The notes under the pieces were generated by a model. The model saw nothing but the letters and a program-made list of their open reading frames with translations, made no database searches and had not been told where the DNA came from. Position numbers and translations under genes: made by a program. This document shows positions 14,001-22,531 of a stretch of 64,000 nucleotides of DNA, piece after piece; the stretch's first letter is position 1; every line of letters starts with the position of its first letter. The stretch covers positions 417,720 through 481,719 of the forward strand of contig NMRA01000351.1 in the NCBI GenBank assembly GCA_002633005.1. The letters are read 5' to 3'. Origin of the DNA: Phoronis australis. Taxonomy: Eukaryota > Phoronida > Phoronidae.

Positions 14001-17000
14001 ACTCAAAATGCAGGGGTCTCTTTACTTCAAACAGACGCTAAGGTGTATGGAAAAAGATGAGAGCTCTCTACGCCTAAACCCTGTTTACGACGCACTACTT
14101 TCAAGTGCTTCACCTAGTTGTGCAGGTAATCACCACGTACTGAGGATGGAAGCACCCAGTCAACAGCAATGTCAAAAATTCCAGTGATAATTCTCGTTTT
14201 TCTATTGGATGGCTAATAAGAAGCTGACTATGATAGGTTTCAATTGGGGTTTTTGTCAGGTGCTGTTTGCGACACTCATGACTGTATTCAGAACAAGTGC
14301 AAGAACAACGCCACCTGTGTTGGCTTCAAGTTCTATTACGAGTGTAACTGCACTGACGAGTTCTCAGGTCGTTATTGTGAGCACAGAAAAGGTAAGGACA
14401 TTACTGACAAAAGTCTTGTAAAAAACAGTTCACAATTATTGTGTTCACCACTGAACTTAGAGTTTGGATAATTAAAAACCATGCCTTGCGTTTTGGTTTT
14501 GTATTTATATGGAAATGACGACGGTGAAAATGGTGCGTGATGGTTGAGATGAGAACGGGTGACTTGGTTAATAAAGAAGAAGACAATATGGATGTGGGAC
14601 TCTTGTATTGACTGGTTATATACTTTTTCAGTTGATGGCGGATTCAGCGAATTCAGCGAGTGGTCTCCATGCAGCCAGTCATGCGGGGGAGGCATGCAGC
14701 AGAGAGGGAGAGAGTGTAATAATCCAGCTCCTGCATTTGGGGGTATGGCATGCCTTGGCGAGGCAAACGAGACAAGGACATGTAACACACACCCGTGTCC
14801 AGGTACATTCCACAGTTTGTTTAACATGCATGCAGCCTGACGTCAAAGTTAGTACAACACAGTGGTTCAAAATCTGCATCGGTTGCTTTCAGTTAACAAC
14901 TCGATTACCGCAGCAACTGCTTGTTGGCTACAACATAAACAATTCTGGTCAGTACTGTTTAAGAATTGAGGCGGCGATGGGATATTTTTAGTTTTACTTT
15001 TTTAAAAATTCAGATGGTATAAGCTGAGGTTGCGCGGGATTAATCCAGCTGCAGCGGCGACGCGGTTGGCTGTAAACCGGTCGTGTAGGTTTGGTCGCGA
15101 CGCCAATTCTCATCTCTTACCTTTGTAAACCGGACGTTTTTAATCAATGAAGTCAGTAGCGACTGTCTCTATGCTGCTAAGCCACTACAATTGTGTACCT
15201 TTTGACTGAAAAAGCAAAATTAGTCGGACGCAGACCAGAACCAATAATGCTCTTTTCTTGTGCCCGCACTGAGCACCTTGATTAGCAAGTAACTAAGGTA
15301 AACAGTTGCATAGTTAAGTAATTTTGTCAGTAAGCGACTAAGTGGTTATATAAGTTAGTAAATAAGTAGATAAGTAAGTAAGTAAGCAAGCAAGTAATTA
15401 TTTTAAAGTAAGTACACTGTACTGTAAGTACGTAAGAATGCAAGCACTGCAAGTGCTTAAAATACCCGCATTAAGGAAGTACATGTAGGCATGCTCCGGG
15501 TTCTCCGTCGAATTGTCAAGGCCCAATGAAAAAGTGCATTTACGGAGAATGTGAAAAAAGTGTTGAAGTTGGACAATCATTAGTTACCCAATCGTTGCAG
15601 CCAAGTCTTGGTCCTTCAACATCTTTATTTTCTTCATTTTTCTTCCAGTTTGTACCCCAGAGAAACTGGAACGTCCCATTGGCGGCAGTATAAAGTGCCA
15701 ACTGGTCGATGACAATATGGCGTGTAACGCCACGTGTGATGAAGGATATGGATTCGGGTCTCCTGTACCAGAGAACGGTACTTACATATGTGGACCAGCT
15801 ACAGATTGGTGGTGGCCTCATCAAAGTGTGGACAATAAGCGAGCAATCATACCTCAGTGTACTCGTATGTTTTTGATTATCATATTTTTATCATAGTTTC
15901 TTCTCATTGGCCCGTAGTACCTTCAAACACTATGTTGATCTATTTATACATGTATCGTTGATTCCTTTTTCTACTTTTTTATTTTTATATTCCTTGTTAA
16001 ATTTGACTATCCTTCCTTGTTAACACCGACATCATACCTCAGACTTGTTAACACCGACATCATACCACAGCCAGTATATTCAATCAAATGAAGTTTGACT
16101 TGCTAATTTGATGATTAAAATGGCTACAACATACTGTTTTCAATGTAAAATTATGGCAGTAGTGGTAAAGATGCGTCCCGCTCGCGCAGCATTGTGTGAA
16201 AATATTGCAGAAACAGAATTACGCCGTGGTATTTCAGGGTGTGTCGAATATAACCATATGTGGAGTTGTCGTTGACATCTAATCGATCGTTGCAGGTCAA
16301 GCAAGAGTGAACAAAAACTTTGTGTGGATAAATTCTTACCCTCAAACGGACTGCGAGGATCTCAGTTCAGTTCTTGCCGTGAAAAATAAAGTGGGTAAGT
16401 TGTAGTTCAGTGCCAACGGCTGTGTTTCCAGACTGAACGTTATATACCGTACAATGATGTGTACATGTATTGGCAATTTGCTTTATGCGTGTATCTGTGC
16501 ACCGGAAGACAGGCGTGGTGGGCATACGTCAGATATGGCTACAGCTGTACGACAAGGGTCTGTTTTCTTGTCCGCTCGAATTGGCTGGCGTAACTCAGAG
16601 GAAGAACACTGGTGTCACTGATTGGAGTATGTCTGGAATGAAAATACAGGTTTGAATGAGTGCACAGGCCTATCGAGCTAGTCATGGGAGACAGCATTGC
16701 GGTGTCTTGTTTTAACCAATGTTAAAAGCACAGCATAATTCAAAACAATCGGAAATTCTGTCGAGTCATTGATTGAAAGCAATCTCTCTTTCTTTTGGTC
16801 TCGAATTCCCAAATAGTTTCAACTGCATCTTGCAGACATGAATTCCAACGAGGTAACAAAAGGACTGAGTTGCATGAGAGATGCTTCATGTAAAAAGCCG
16901 CTAGTTAGCGCCAGTTGTCCGAATAGACCTGACAGAGTGAAGAGAGGCGCTGATGTAGACAAGTCTATTGTAGTTAGTGTCGTTATACAGTCTAACGTGA

Positions 17001-20000
17001 CGGAAAGAGGTATGTATGACAGAAACGAATAAAAACCCGCCGAATTCTATCAATATTGTTACTTTAGGTTTCATGTTTTGTCTCAGACGAATTCATAGTT
17101 TATTCACACTCATCTCTATAAAATCTGAGGAACATTTTTTTTTAATTGCACGAGCGTCGTCATGGCCTCTTTTGGACGCAAAGCACGCGACCTTCGTTTT
17201 TACGCACGGCCTTTCATTGAGGTGTGGGGATATCATATGTCCTCCATCAGTGCAGAATTCAATGAACATTCCAATTGCAGCCGTTGTAGACAGTGCGCTG
17301 CATGTGCTCGTGGTTCTACAAATAACACACTTTCAATGGACACCATTTATCAACATAGGTTTGAAAAAGCTGGTTACAGAAATGGACCACGTGGCATCAG
17401 AAGCTAAACAGCTTATAAAGAACGGAAGCCTGGACGTCGTCATCAACGGAACCATGTACGGACCACAGGAGAATGCCACCTATGGGAATATAGATTCGTG
17501 CCCACCTGGTGCTGTGTTGGCCTATGACGGGAACTTTTGTGGTACGCCCATTAATTAATTACTCCCTCATAACTTCGTATTCGGCCGTACAAGTTTTCCA
17601 GTGGAACATTCTACAGTGTGTCGCCAATACGTGTGAACCTCATAATGCTTCACTGTTTTTATTTTCCAGTAATGTGCCGAGCTGGGACGTTCTTTACATC
17701 AAACGCCAATAATAACAGTGATGTGGCCTGTGCGTTGTGTGATGTTGACCATTACCAGCCTCAGGAAGGCCAGACAAGCTGCATACCTTGTCCTGAGGGT
17801 GGCATTACAGAGGAGAGAGGCGCGACATCTATCGACCAATGTTTGCGTGAGTGTATTTTCTTATTATTGTCTTCAGTGACGCCAGTTAGCTCCTTTAGTG
17901 AGTCTACGGTTTCGTTCACTCATTCGTCATTGTTGTCCCTCCAAGCTTAAGCAAAAAGAGACGTCGTTGGCATATCTTTTGGCTAATGCCCGACCGTTCG
18001 CCTTAATGACGTCCTAAATCCGCCTCTGTTCTTGGTTTTTTCTAAAGAGGCAGTTTGTTGAGGAAGGGGTTAAGTCCCCTGAACCTCATCCGTAGGTCCG
18101 TCGCTGCCGTCATTTTTGTACATCCGAGTACAGACCGAGATTAGAACTTAGACGTCTCTGATGTAGTATGGTCCATGACTGGTCATAAAACGAGGTCAAG
18201 TAATTAGTTAAGAGGATTGGCCTCTAAACAAGAACACAGATTGATTATCTGGCTGTTGCCTTCTACTCTTTTAAAAATAACATTCCACTTTAAAGTTCGC
18301 TCACCTTAGTAAGTTCACTTTCCGTGTAACTATACTGCGCTGTTGCTTGCTTATATATGTAGTACATGCCCGTAACGGACTGTACATTTGTTTTCTTTAC
18401 TAAAAAATCATTATGCATTGAGAGTCAACAGCTTAACAAAGTGTTTTTGAATTACCTACATCCATTTTAAATGTGAAAGTAAGGATATCTATCAAGCTAG
18501 TCAACTCACGTAATTTTGCAATGAGGAAGTCAATAGAGTCAGAACCGAGTCTATGTTTTCGGTTTGCAGAGAGTGAAGAAAGAGGCTGGAACCAACCACT
18601 TCAATGAACCGACAATGCACTTCTCTCTGCCAGTGTTCCTCAATTTGGAATTATTTTGAGAAAAACACCGTTGCAGGCAACGTTTTCATTCTACACAGAG
18701 CTTCAAAGCTGTATAACTGACCATTGTGCAGATATAAATTTTTACATTTGTATATTGTCATAGTTATTCCAATTTCTGATTGATGACAATATAATCGCCG
18801 AGGAAGGATACGAGAACTCATTGACGAAGGGTGATTTTGTTTTTTCCTCCGTACTAATTTGGGATTACCCTACATCTTATTGTTTTCAGTTCCAACGACA
18901 GGGGGTGTAAGTCCGACAGTGGTCGTGACTGTAAAGACAACGCCACCTGGCGGCCTCAGTCAAACAGAAGTAATTCTCATTGCGGTCCTGGTCCCCGTTG
19001 GTGTCCTCAGTATCATCGCTGTCATCATTATTATCGTGCTGAAAAAAAGGTAAACTATTGGCTGTCATCATTGTAATCAATTGTCGTAAACAGAAGTATA
19101 CAGTATACATGTACACCAAGTGGCGCAATGAATAATCGGATGTAGTCCAAATAGACGCAACTAGTAAAATATTTATTCAGAGGATCATTACAGATCCGCA
19201 GGATAGTAACTTAATTAGGCGACGGGTGCAAAACCGCCCCCAGATGGCAGGTAAGGTGCGCTGATGGCGTGTCAGTCACTTTCTTTGAGATCTGCTTCAG
19301 CGAATTGGGTATTTTTTTCGATTTTACTCAGAAGAATCGTCGCCGATCTAGGGATTATATGAATTTATGAAAACCGGTAAGGATTGACGAGCTTGGAAGT
19401 GGTCTGTAAGAGATTACCGAGAAGGAAATCGGCCTGTAATCCTCGGGAGTATCTTCCGACAAGGCAGATATATGCTAATCACAGAATTGATGCCCTCTTT
19501 TCAATACCTGGCTACGACCCTGGTCCAAAAGGCGCTATTTGACAGGACCTTCGGCCGAAAAACTTCAAGGTGATAGTAATACACGTCTTGATAATGACAT
19601 TGTTTCCAGGATTAATGTCCCTTTGACCTACTTAACGTTAAGTGAAATTGATTAAATACACGACACTTTTCGTTATTAACAGTCTTCATTCCGTTCCGTT
19701 CGTATCCCCAGAACGCAGTTCTAACACTCAACAGAACATTGATGAACCAACTGACCAAGAGGCATGATAAAAAGACACACAATATCTCGAAACTTATTTG
19801 TTTCATTCTCAATTGGAAATAAAATGACGTAGTAATACCACCACAGAGAAAAAACTGAAGACCCACACAGTGGGACACGGCAGGTGTGAAATATTGCAAA
19901 GAATGACAAATGAAGGGGGGTAACAGGAAAGTCACACAAACAAGTGTAACGTGCGGCGCGACCCTGTTTGCTGCTCATTTAAAACAGGCTTCTCAAATGC

Positions 20001-21302
20001 ATTCAAAAGGGACTCCAATATTTTCAGTCGCAGCACATCATGCTCTAAGTACTGAATTGACGTATTTTCCGTAATTTCTTGACGGGTGATTTTACGTTCG
20101 TGACATTGCAGAAAATATTCTTGAATGGCGACATTTTGAAGCTGCATAAATAACCGACGGGAAAAACTGCAAACTGTTTGACCAATGTAACGTTGCTTGG
20201 CATTTAAACGAAGACATTCATTCATAGGGCAAACAAACCCATAAACATCAGTACACTGGGCAACGGGGAGGACCAAATTTGTTACCCTGGCGCAACAAAT
20301 CGTGAAAATTGGAAGACTGTTTAATTTGAGATACATTGTATACTTGAGAAAAATTGTATGTTGTAAATACTGCATATCCGCTACAAAAATTGAACACGTT
20401 TTGTTTGTAAAGTATGGAAATTAAGCTTTCTAAAAACTTTGTATTCATTCTCCGATTTCTAATCGCCTTGAGCGTTTAATAGTCGAAACAAAAGTGAATG
20501 TACTGTGTTCAATGTAAAGAAAAAGGTGAGTTTCAAACGTGAACATGCCGTTGCGTAGTTGGGGCCTAAGGCTCGCTGGTTACCTGCGTGCCACTAGGTG
20601 GTCAGTAGTCAGCACGCAGATATCACTTAATTTTCCTCGGGAAATTTTTTACATCGGCGTTTCTGATTGGCTTGTCGAATTCTCAACAGGCAGCTCTTTA
20701 CGCAAGCAAACTGGCATGACTGATGGACTGAAGTGTAAATGTGGTCTGTTCTACAGACAAATCGGTGCTTAAAATTTATGTTCAGGAAATGTGAATCCTA
20801 GAAATTGTGGTTGCGCCTATTCGGAGTGCATCTTTCTACTGTCGATGACTTTTGGTTACGATACTCTCCTGTATCCATACAGTATGAATAACACACCGGT
20901 TAAATCGGCCAGATATGTGTTTATTGTACATGTACATGTGCTTCAAGCACGCGGTATAAAACATCACTGCAGAAACGAAATAGTTGCTTCGACGCCACTT
21001 GCACGACAAGGCAAAAAGCGTTCACAGTCCGCCATTTTTTACGGTGTTGTAAGGTAATCAATGGCTGTTGAAGTTACATCAACCAATGCTAAAGCGCGTG
21101 CCACTACGTGATACCTGCGTGCTGGCTAGGCACGTAAGGAACCAGCGAGGGGCCTAAGGATGACAAGCACTTCTCTTAATGGTATTATTTCAGGCGTAAA
21201 GCATCAGCAAACATGACGCAGACTGCCAAGGGAGATGAGCAGGGTGATTCGTCAAAAGGAGGTCCTGAGTATGAGATGCTTCATCGAACAGAAAATACTT
21301 AA
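1843..21302 (+). CDS. Gene 1: mosaic type I membrane protein, SVEP1-like (5' partial, 15 exons in window)
   Basis: The span joins exons 1843-2094, 5016-5216, 5804-6328, 6634-6789, 9797-9892, 13357-13488 (or its copy 14260-14391), 14632-14802, 15649-15864, 16296-16394, 16836-17009, 17359-17541, 17670-17846, 18890-19049 and 21194-21302. All have AG/GT borders. Every internal exon is phase 1-1 until the membrane exon (1-2), so the chain reads open for about 880 residues. Domain order: HYR (1-84), six-Cys sushi (85-151), RVKR module A (152-326), ephrin-receptor-like (327-378), EGF, EGF, TSP1, six-Cys sushi, RVKR module B, ephrin-receptor-like, membrane helix, 36-residue tail. The N-terminus and signal peptide are upstream of the window. 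HYR, sushi and ephrin-receptor-like modules occur together in SVEP1-type adhesion proteins; a receptor or matrix-binding role is inference. The orthologue is not assigned. Confidence 0.85.
2015..3671 (+). repeat. Near-identical duplicate of 1-1653, ending at a single N
   Basis: Bases 1-1653 match 2015-3671 with a few dozen substitutions and small indels (offset drifts from 2014 to 2018). The first copy stops exactly at the single N at 1654. This is the picture expected when two contigs that overlap by their ends (two haplotypes) are placed side by side instead of merged. It repeats the HYR exon end and about 1.6 kb of intron. Confidence 0.85.
5016..5216 (+). CDS. Gene 1 exon: six-Cys sushi domain (first)
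   Basis: 67 codons, phase 1-1. The pattern is KC...APENGALSC...LC..SCQVGYD...GRFAC...GNW....VPDC. The four sushi Cys, the GY and the W are present, plus two extra Cys that could form a third disulfide. The same six-Cys layout recurs at 15649-15864, again directly before an RVKR module. The domain is a complement-control-protein binding module, extracellular. Confidence 0.88.
5560..5760. repeat. Pyrimidine-rich intronic tract
   Basis: About 200 bases almost wholly C/T-rich with CCTCCCT and CCTTCC runs, just upstream of the module A acceptor at 5804. An open frame across it is compositional (Pro/Ser/Leu) and not a gene. Confidence 0.6.
5804..6328 (+). CDS. Gene 1 exon: RVKR module A (unassigned extracellular domain)
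   Basis: 175 codons in a single phase 1-1 exon. From the N-terminus: a segment with three spaced Cys, a conserved VSVKCG, the dibasic site RRVKR at about residue 70 of the exon, hydrophobic strands (VIINFNLVLNLPP), a helix-like stretch (EDKLYSVFDSVKSEIV) and a closing CPPGKV...GTCG that leads into the next repeat. The RVKR matches the furin consensus RxK/RR. The exon aligns with three exons at 16296-17541 (module B). I do not recognise the domain; a SEA-like fold cleaved and kept together non-covalently is only a guess. Confidence 0.8.
6634..6789 (+). CDS. Gene 1 exon: ephrin-receptor-like Cys repeat (GCC2/GCC3), first
   Basis: 52 codons, phase 1-1. Sequence features are SCPVGHYYHTGSCVECPVGFYQD, then QCNPCPLGTTT and an FCE ending; this CPxGxY...C..CPxGxYQ...C..CPxGT spacing is the tyrosine-protein-kinase ephrin-receptor-like repeat found in SVEP1 and SCUBE proteins. 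A single N lies in a poly-C run 92 bases after the exon. Confidence 0.88.
6868..6891. repeat. Poly-C run interrupted by one N
   Basis: A C homopolymer of about 23 bases with an N at 6881, directly inside the intron after the first ephrin-like exon. It is either a gap of unresolved length or a base-call failure in the homopolymer. Confidence 0.8.
7150..9269 (+). mobile_element. TTAA-flanked terminal-inverted-repeat element, copy 1
   Basis: 2120 bases in a gene 1 intron. Both ends carry the 13 bp inverted repeat AGGAGAATGCCAC and are flanked by TTAA (7146-7149 and 9270-9273), the target-site duplication of piggyBac-type and some other DNA transposons. No transposase ORF is visible, so it is non-autonomous. 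Copies 2 and 3 are at 58368-60057 and 35188-36606. Superfamily assignment rests on the TTAA only. Confidence 0.82.
9797..9892 (+). CDS. Gene 1 exon: EGF-like domain 1 (first five Cys)
   Basis: 32 codons, phase 1-1. It starts EIDDCKQNPC, a calcium-binding EGF start, then SGTC, FTC, VCPLGFTG. The sixth Cys is supplied by the next exon (GAVC), so the exon border lies inside the EGF fold. The preceding 3 kb intron carries the TTAA element at 7150-9269. Confidence 0.87.
11142..11372 (-). pseudogene. Penelope-like element fragment (C-terminus of the GIY-YIG ORF)
   Basis: Minus-strand reading shows RCMNRDEGFIRL and NALISRAHLR, which matches the end of Penelope-type ORFs (typically NRDEGxYxLxxxYDxLL). 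The corresponding part of the fragment at 12741-13284 reads RCMDKDESSLRLNPVYDALL, so the two come from one family. Too short to be functional. Confidence 0.55.
11395..11465 (+). repeat. Dispersed repeat, copy 1
   Basis: AAAATTCTCCCAGATTCCA..., then GTTCGAATGTCTGA and AATCCTGGCTAATA. It is the reverse complement of a stretch at about 26660-26745, so it is a member of a low-copy dispersed family. Confidence 0.6.
12741..13284 (+). pseudogene. Penelope-like retroelement fragment with GIY-YIG motif (copy 1)
   Basis: Two overlapping frames make up one decayed ORF. The first holds CDSVYIGETSRNCGYRLKEHKR, the YIGxTxRxxxxRLxEH core of a GIY-YIG nuclease. The second holds HSVKENHVINWES, EANNYKLKM, LRCMDKDESSLRLNPVYDALL, the usual tail of Penelope-type elements (HAxxxxHxIDW...EAxxYKR...NRDEG). 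A frameshift around 12970 breaks it. It lies in the intron before the EGF 2 exon. Confidence 0.7.
13357..13488 (+). CDS. Gene 1 exon: end of EGF 1 and EGF-like domain 2 (copy 1)
   Basis: 44 codons, phase 1-1. GAVC closes the first EGF and DTHDCIQNKC...ATC...YECNC...GRYCEHRK gives a full second EGF. An almost identical exon lies 903 bases downstream. Only one of the two is expected in the real gene if the duplication is an assembly artefact, although keeping both would also preserve the frame. Confidence 0.8.
13644..14187 (+). pseudogene. Penelope-like retroelement fragment (copy 2, duplicate of 12741-13284)
   Basis: Same fragment at offset 903, carried along by the assembly-type duplication. 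Differences are single bases, for example HVIDWES here and HVINWES in copy 1. Confidence 0.7.
14260..14391 (+). CDS. Gene 1 exon: EGF 1 end and EGF 2 (copy 2)
   Basis: Same exon as 13357-13488 at a constant offset of 903. Two coding differences are visible: a silent GCT/GCC and GAA/GAC (Glu to Asp in CTEEFSG versus CTDEFSG). This copy is the one continuous with the downstream TSP1 exon. Confidence 0.8.
14632..14802 (+). CDS. Gene 1 exon: thrombospondin type 1 repeat
   Basis: 57 codons, phase 1-1. FSEFSEWSPCSQSCGGGMQQRGREC, ending ETRTCNTHPCP, has the WSxCSxSCGxG motif, the stacked basic residues (QQRGREC) and six Cys of a TSP1 repeat. It is an extracellular module that usually binds glycans or matrix; the W of WSP is a likely C-mannosylation site by family precedent. 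Confidence 0.93.
15355..15400. repeat. (GTAA/GCAA)n simple repeat
   Basis: Tandem AAGTAAGTAAGTAAGCAAGCAAGTAA in the intron between the TSP1 exon and the second sushi exon. It repeatedly creates donor-like GTAAGT words without exons before them. Confidence 0.7.
15649..15864 (+). CDS. Gene 1 exon: six-Cys sushi domain (second)
   Basis: 72 codons, phase 1-1. VCTPEKL...GSIKC...MAC..TCDEGYGFG...GTYICGPATDWWWP...IPQC repeats the six-Cys layout of exon 5016-5216. The tryptophan cluster WWW replaces the usual single W. It begins the second sushi / RVKR module / ephrin-like triplet. Confidence 0.83.
16296..16394 (+). CDS. Gene 1 exon: RVKR module B, part 1
   Basis: 33 codons, phase 1-1. It includes FVWINSYPQTDCEDLSSV. 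It aligns with the first third of module A, where ELFYYVGECGNETV has the same aromatic run followed by a single Cys. Without the family comparison it would pass as an ordinary linker. Confidence 0.72.
16836..17009 (+). CDS. Gene 1 exon: RVKR module B, part 2 with the dibasic site
   Basis: 58 codons, phase 1-1. It carries LSCMRDASCKKPLVSASC, then PDRVKRGADVDKS and IVVSVVIQSNVTER. Cys spacing, the RVKR site and the following beta-strand match module A, so this is the same domain. RVKR again fits the furin consensus. Confidence 0.8.
17359..17541 (+). CDS. Gene 1 exon: RVKR module B, part 3
   Basis: 61 codons, phase 1-1. The helix-like VTEMDHVASEAKQLIKNGSL corresponds to EDKLYSVFDSVKSEIVSGNISL in module A, and the closing CPPGAV...NFCG corresponds to CPPGKV...GTCG. 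It leads directly into the second ephrin-receptor-like repeat. Confidence 0.82.
17670..17846 (+). CDS. Gene 1 exon: ephrin-receptor-like Cys repeat, second
   Basis: 59 codons, phase 1-1. CRAGTFFTSN, CALCDVDHYQPQEGQTSC and IPCPEGGITEERGATSIDQC match the family repeat (CPxGT...C..CxxGxYQ...GQxxCxxCPxGT). It is the last extracellular module before the membrane exon. Confidence 0.9.
18890..19049 (+). CDS. Gene 1 exon: juxtamembrane linker and transmembrane helix
   Basis: 160 nt, entering in phase 1 and leaving in phase 2. A Thr/Pro/Val linker (PTTGGVSPTVVVTVKTTPP) is followed by about 24 hydrophobic residues from VILIAVLVPVG to IIIIV and a KKR stop-transfer cluster. This gives a type I topology: all modules outside, the short tail inside. 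Confidence 0.92.
19932..20375 (-). pseudogene. Penelope-like retroelement fragment, different lineage
   Basis: An open frame of 147 codons on the minus strand. It holds QRYIGQTVCSFSRRLF (GIY-YIG core), then LQCHERKITRQEITENTSIQ and LRLKILESLLNAFEKPVLNEQ; the Glu of ESLL followed by KPVLN fits the C-terminal catalytic Glu and KPxLN of GIY-YIG nucleases in Penelope-type elements. It lies in the last intron of gene 1, antisense to it. No reverse transcriptase part is seen. Confidence 0.65.
21194..21302 (+). CDS. Gene 1 terminal exon: cytoplasmic tail and stop
   Basis: Phase 2 entry completes the Arg started in the membrane exon; 35 residues then TAA at 21300-21302. The tail is Lys/Gly/Ser rich and ends PEYEMLHRTENT. 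YEML fits the YxxPhi endocytic sorting motif. No kinase or other signalling domain is present. The 2.1 kb intron before it holds a Penelope-like remnant on the other strand. Confidence 0.85.
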
Positions 21303-22525
21303 GTGAACGTCTGTCGCCTAAGTGAATGAGCTTGTTGTAACGAATATTTTGTGCCTTGGCGTGACCACGGTTATAGACTATCACATACGAAGTTTTGCAG
21401 CAGAGTATTTAACAATAATGGCAGTTTCCTGGCTCATGGGCTGGTTCCGTAAAGTTTGTAACTCGTGCGACACTTGGGCGAAAAATTTTGACGTGTGGAA
21501 CGAAAATGATCAGTTTACGTGCGTTTTTCATACAATTCAACATTCCAGCGTTGCCGTCCACTTTCATTGGTGACCATTTTGAGAGTGCTGGTGCGCAAAC
21601 CAGGTTGCTAGCTTGCTCACGAAACATCACTTTTCACGTGAGTGATCTCATTACATTTGCAAAATATTAGCTTTACGTAATGCACTCCTGGTAGGCATAG
21701 TAACGTACAAGGAACGCCAGGCATTTATACGCTTAGCTGAAAAGAAAACTTTTCTCGGGTAATTTAGTCTGCATAGCGCCTTCGAGCATGGAGAGGTACC
21801 CTCAATTAACGACTGAAAGTTGTGAATGGCCCCGTGACTTGTCATGCATGCGCCCACCGACATAAGAAAATCGTGGGCATGTAACAAAAATATTTGTATT
21901 TCGTCAACCTAATAATTGAAGTTATACTGTACTTTGATACGTTCTAGTATTGGACATGTCTCGTGTACATGTAAGTGTTACTAATTTTGTGATGACTGAG
22001 GTCTGTTTCATTATAGTGACTTAGACTAAGACTGGAAATTACGTTCCACACAAGTATTTCTGAAAAAATAATCAAATTTTACTTCAGCAAAGGAACAGCA
22101 TCTCGGCTAATATACACATAACAGCTACATGTAGTTACTGATGTTATTTCTGTAAGTCATTTCTGGACTTTGATGTGCTCGCTATTGCTTGAATGAACCT
22201 TTACTCAGCAATTGTACAGTGAGAGCGTGATCAACTTCCTGTGACAAGTCTTGAGTCTCGTGATTAAACAGGTACCATGGTGTCTGATACGAAAGATGAT
22301 GAATACCGATGTACCTGTAAGCTGAATGAATGTGTTTTAATCGTGTTGCAAAATTTTGTTAACACCTAAACACATGTACCGTATTCCATTATCGTTGGGT
22401 ACTGGGCTTTTTAAAAAAAAATTCCTTGGTCGTTTGGGGGCATTTTTGTTTTGATGTTTAAAGTTGTACATTTCCATGAAATTGGCGATCTCTGTAAAAC
22501 CGACTTGGTGTAGAAGATACTTAGA

Positions 22526-22531
22526 AATAAA
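22526..22531 (+). promoter_or_regulatory. Possible polyadenylation signal of gene 1
   Basis: AATAAA 1.2 kb past the gene 1 stop. It is the first canonical hexamer I found on this strand after the stop, but the distance makes it a weak assignment. Confidence 0.25.

Larger units (their letters stand above)
12616..14420 (+). repeat. Direct duplication 12616-13517 and 13519-14420 around a single N
   Basis: 902 bases repeat at a constant offset of 903 with no indel and about nine substitutions. The join is one N at 13518. Each copy carries the same Penelope-like fragment and the same EGF exon. An exact end-to-end match on both sides of an N is the signature of unmerged haplotype contig ends. Confidence 0.88.

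Noticed and set aside
17016-17558. 180-codon frame running through the intron before 17359
   Set aside because: Only its last third is coding; the first part is intron sequence left open by chance, and the acceptor at 17358 fits the phase.
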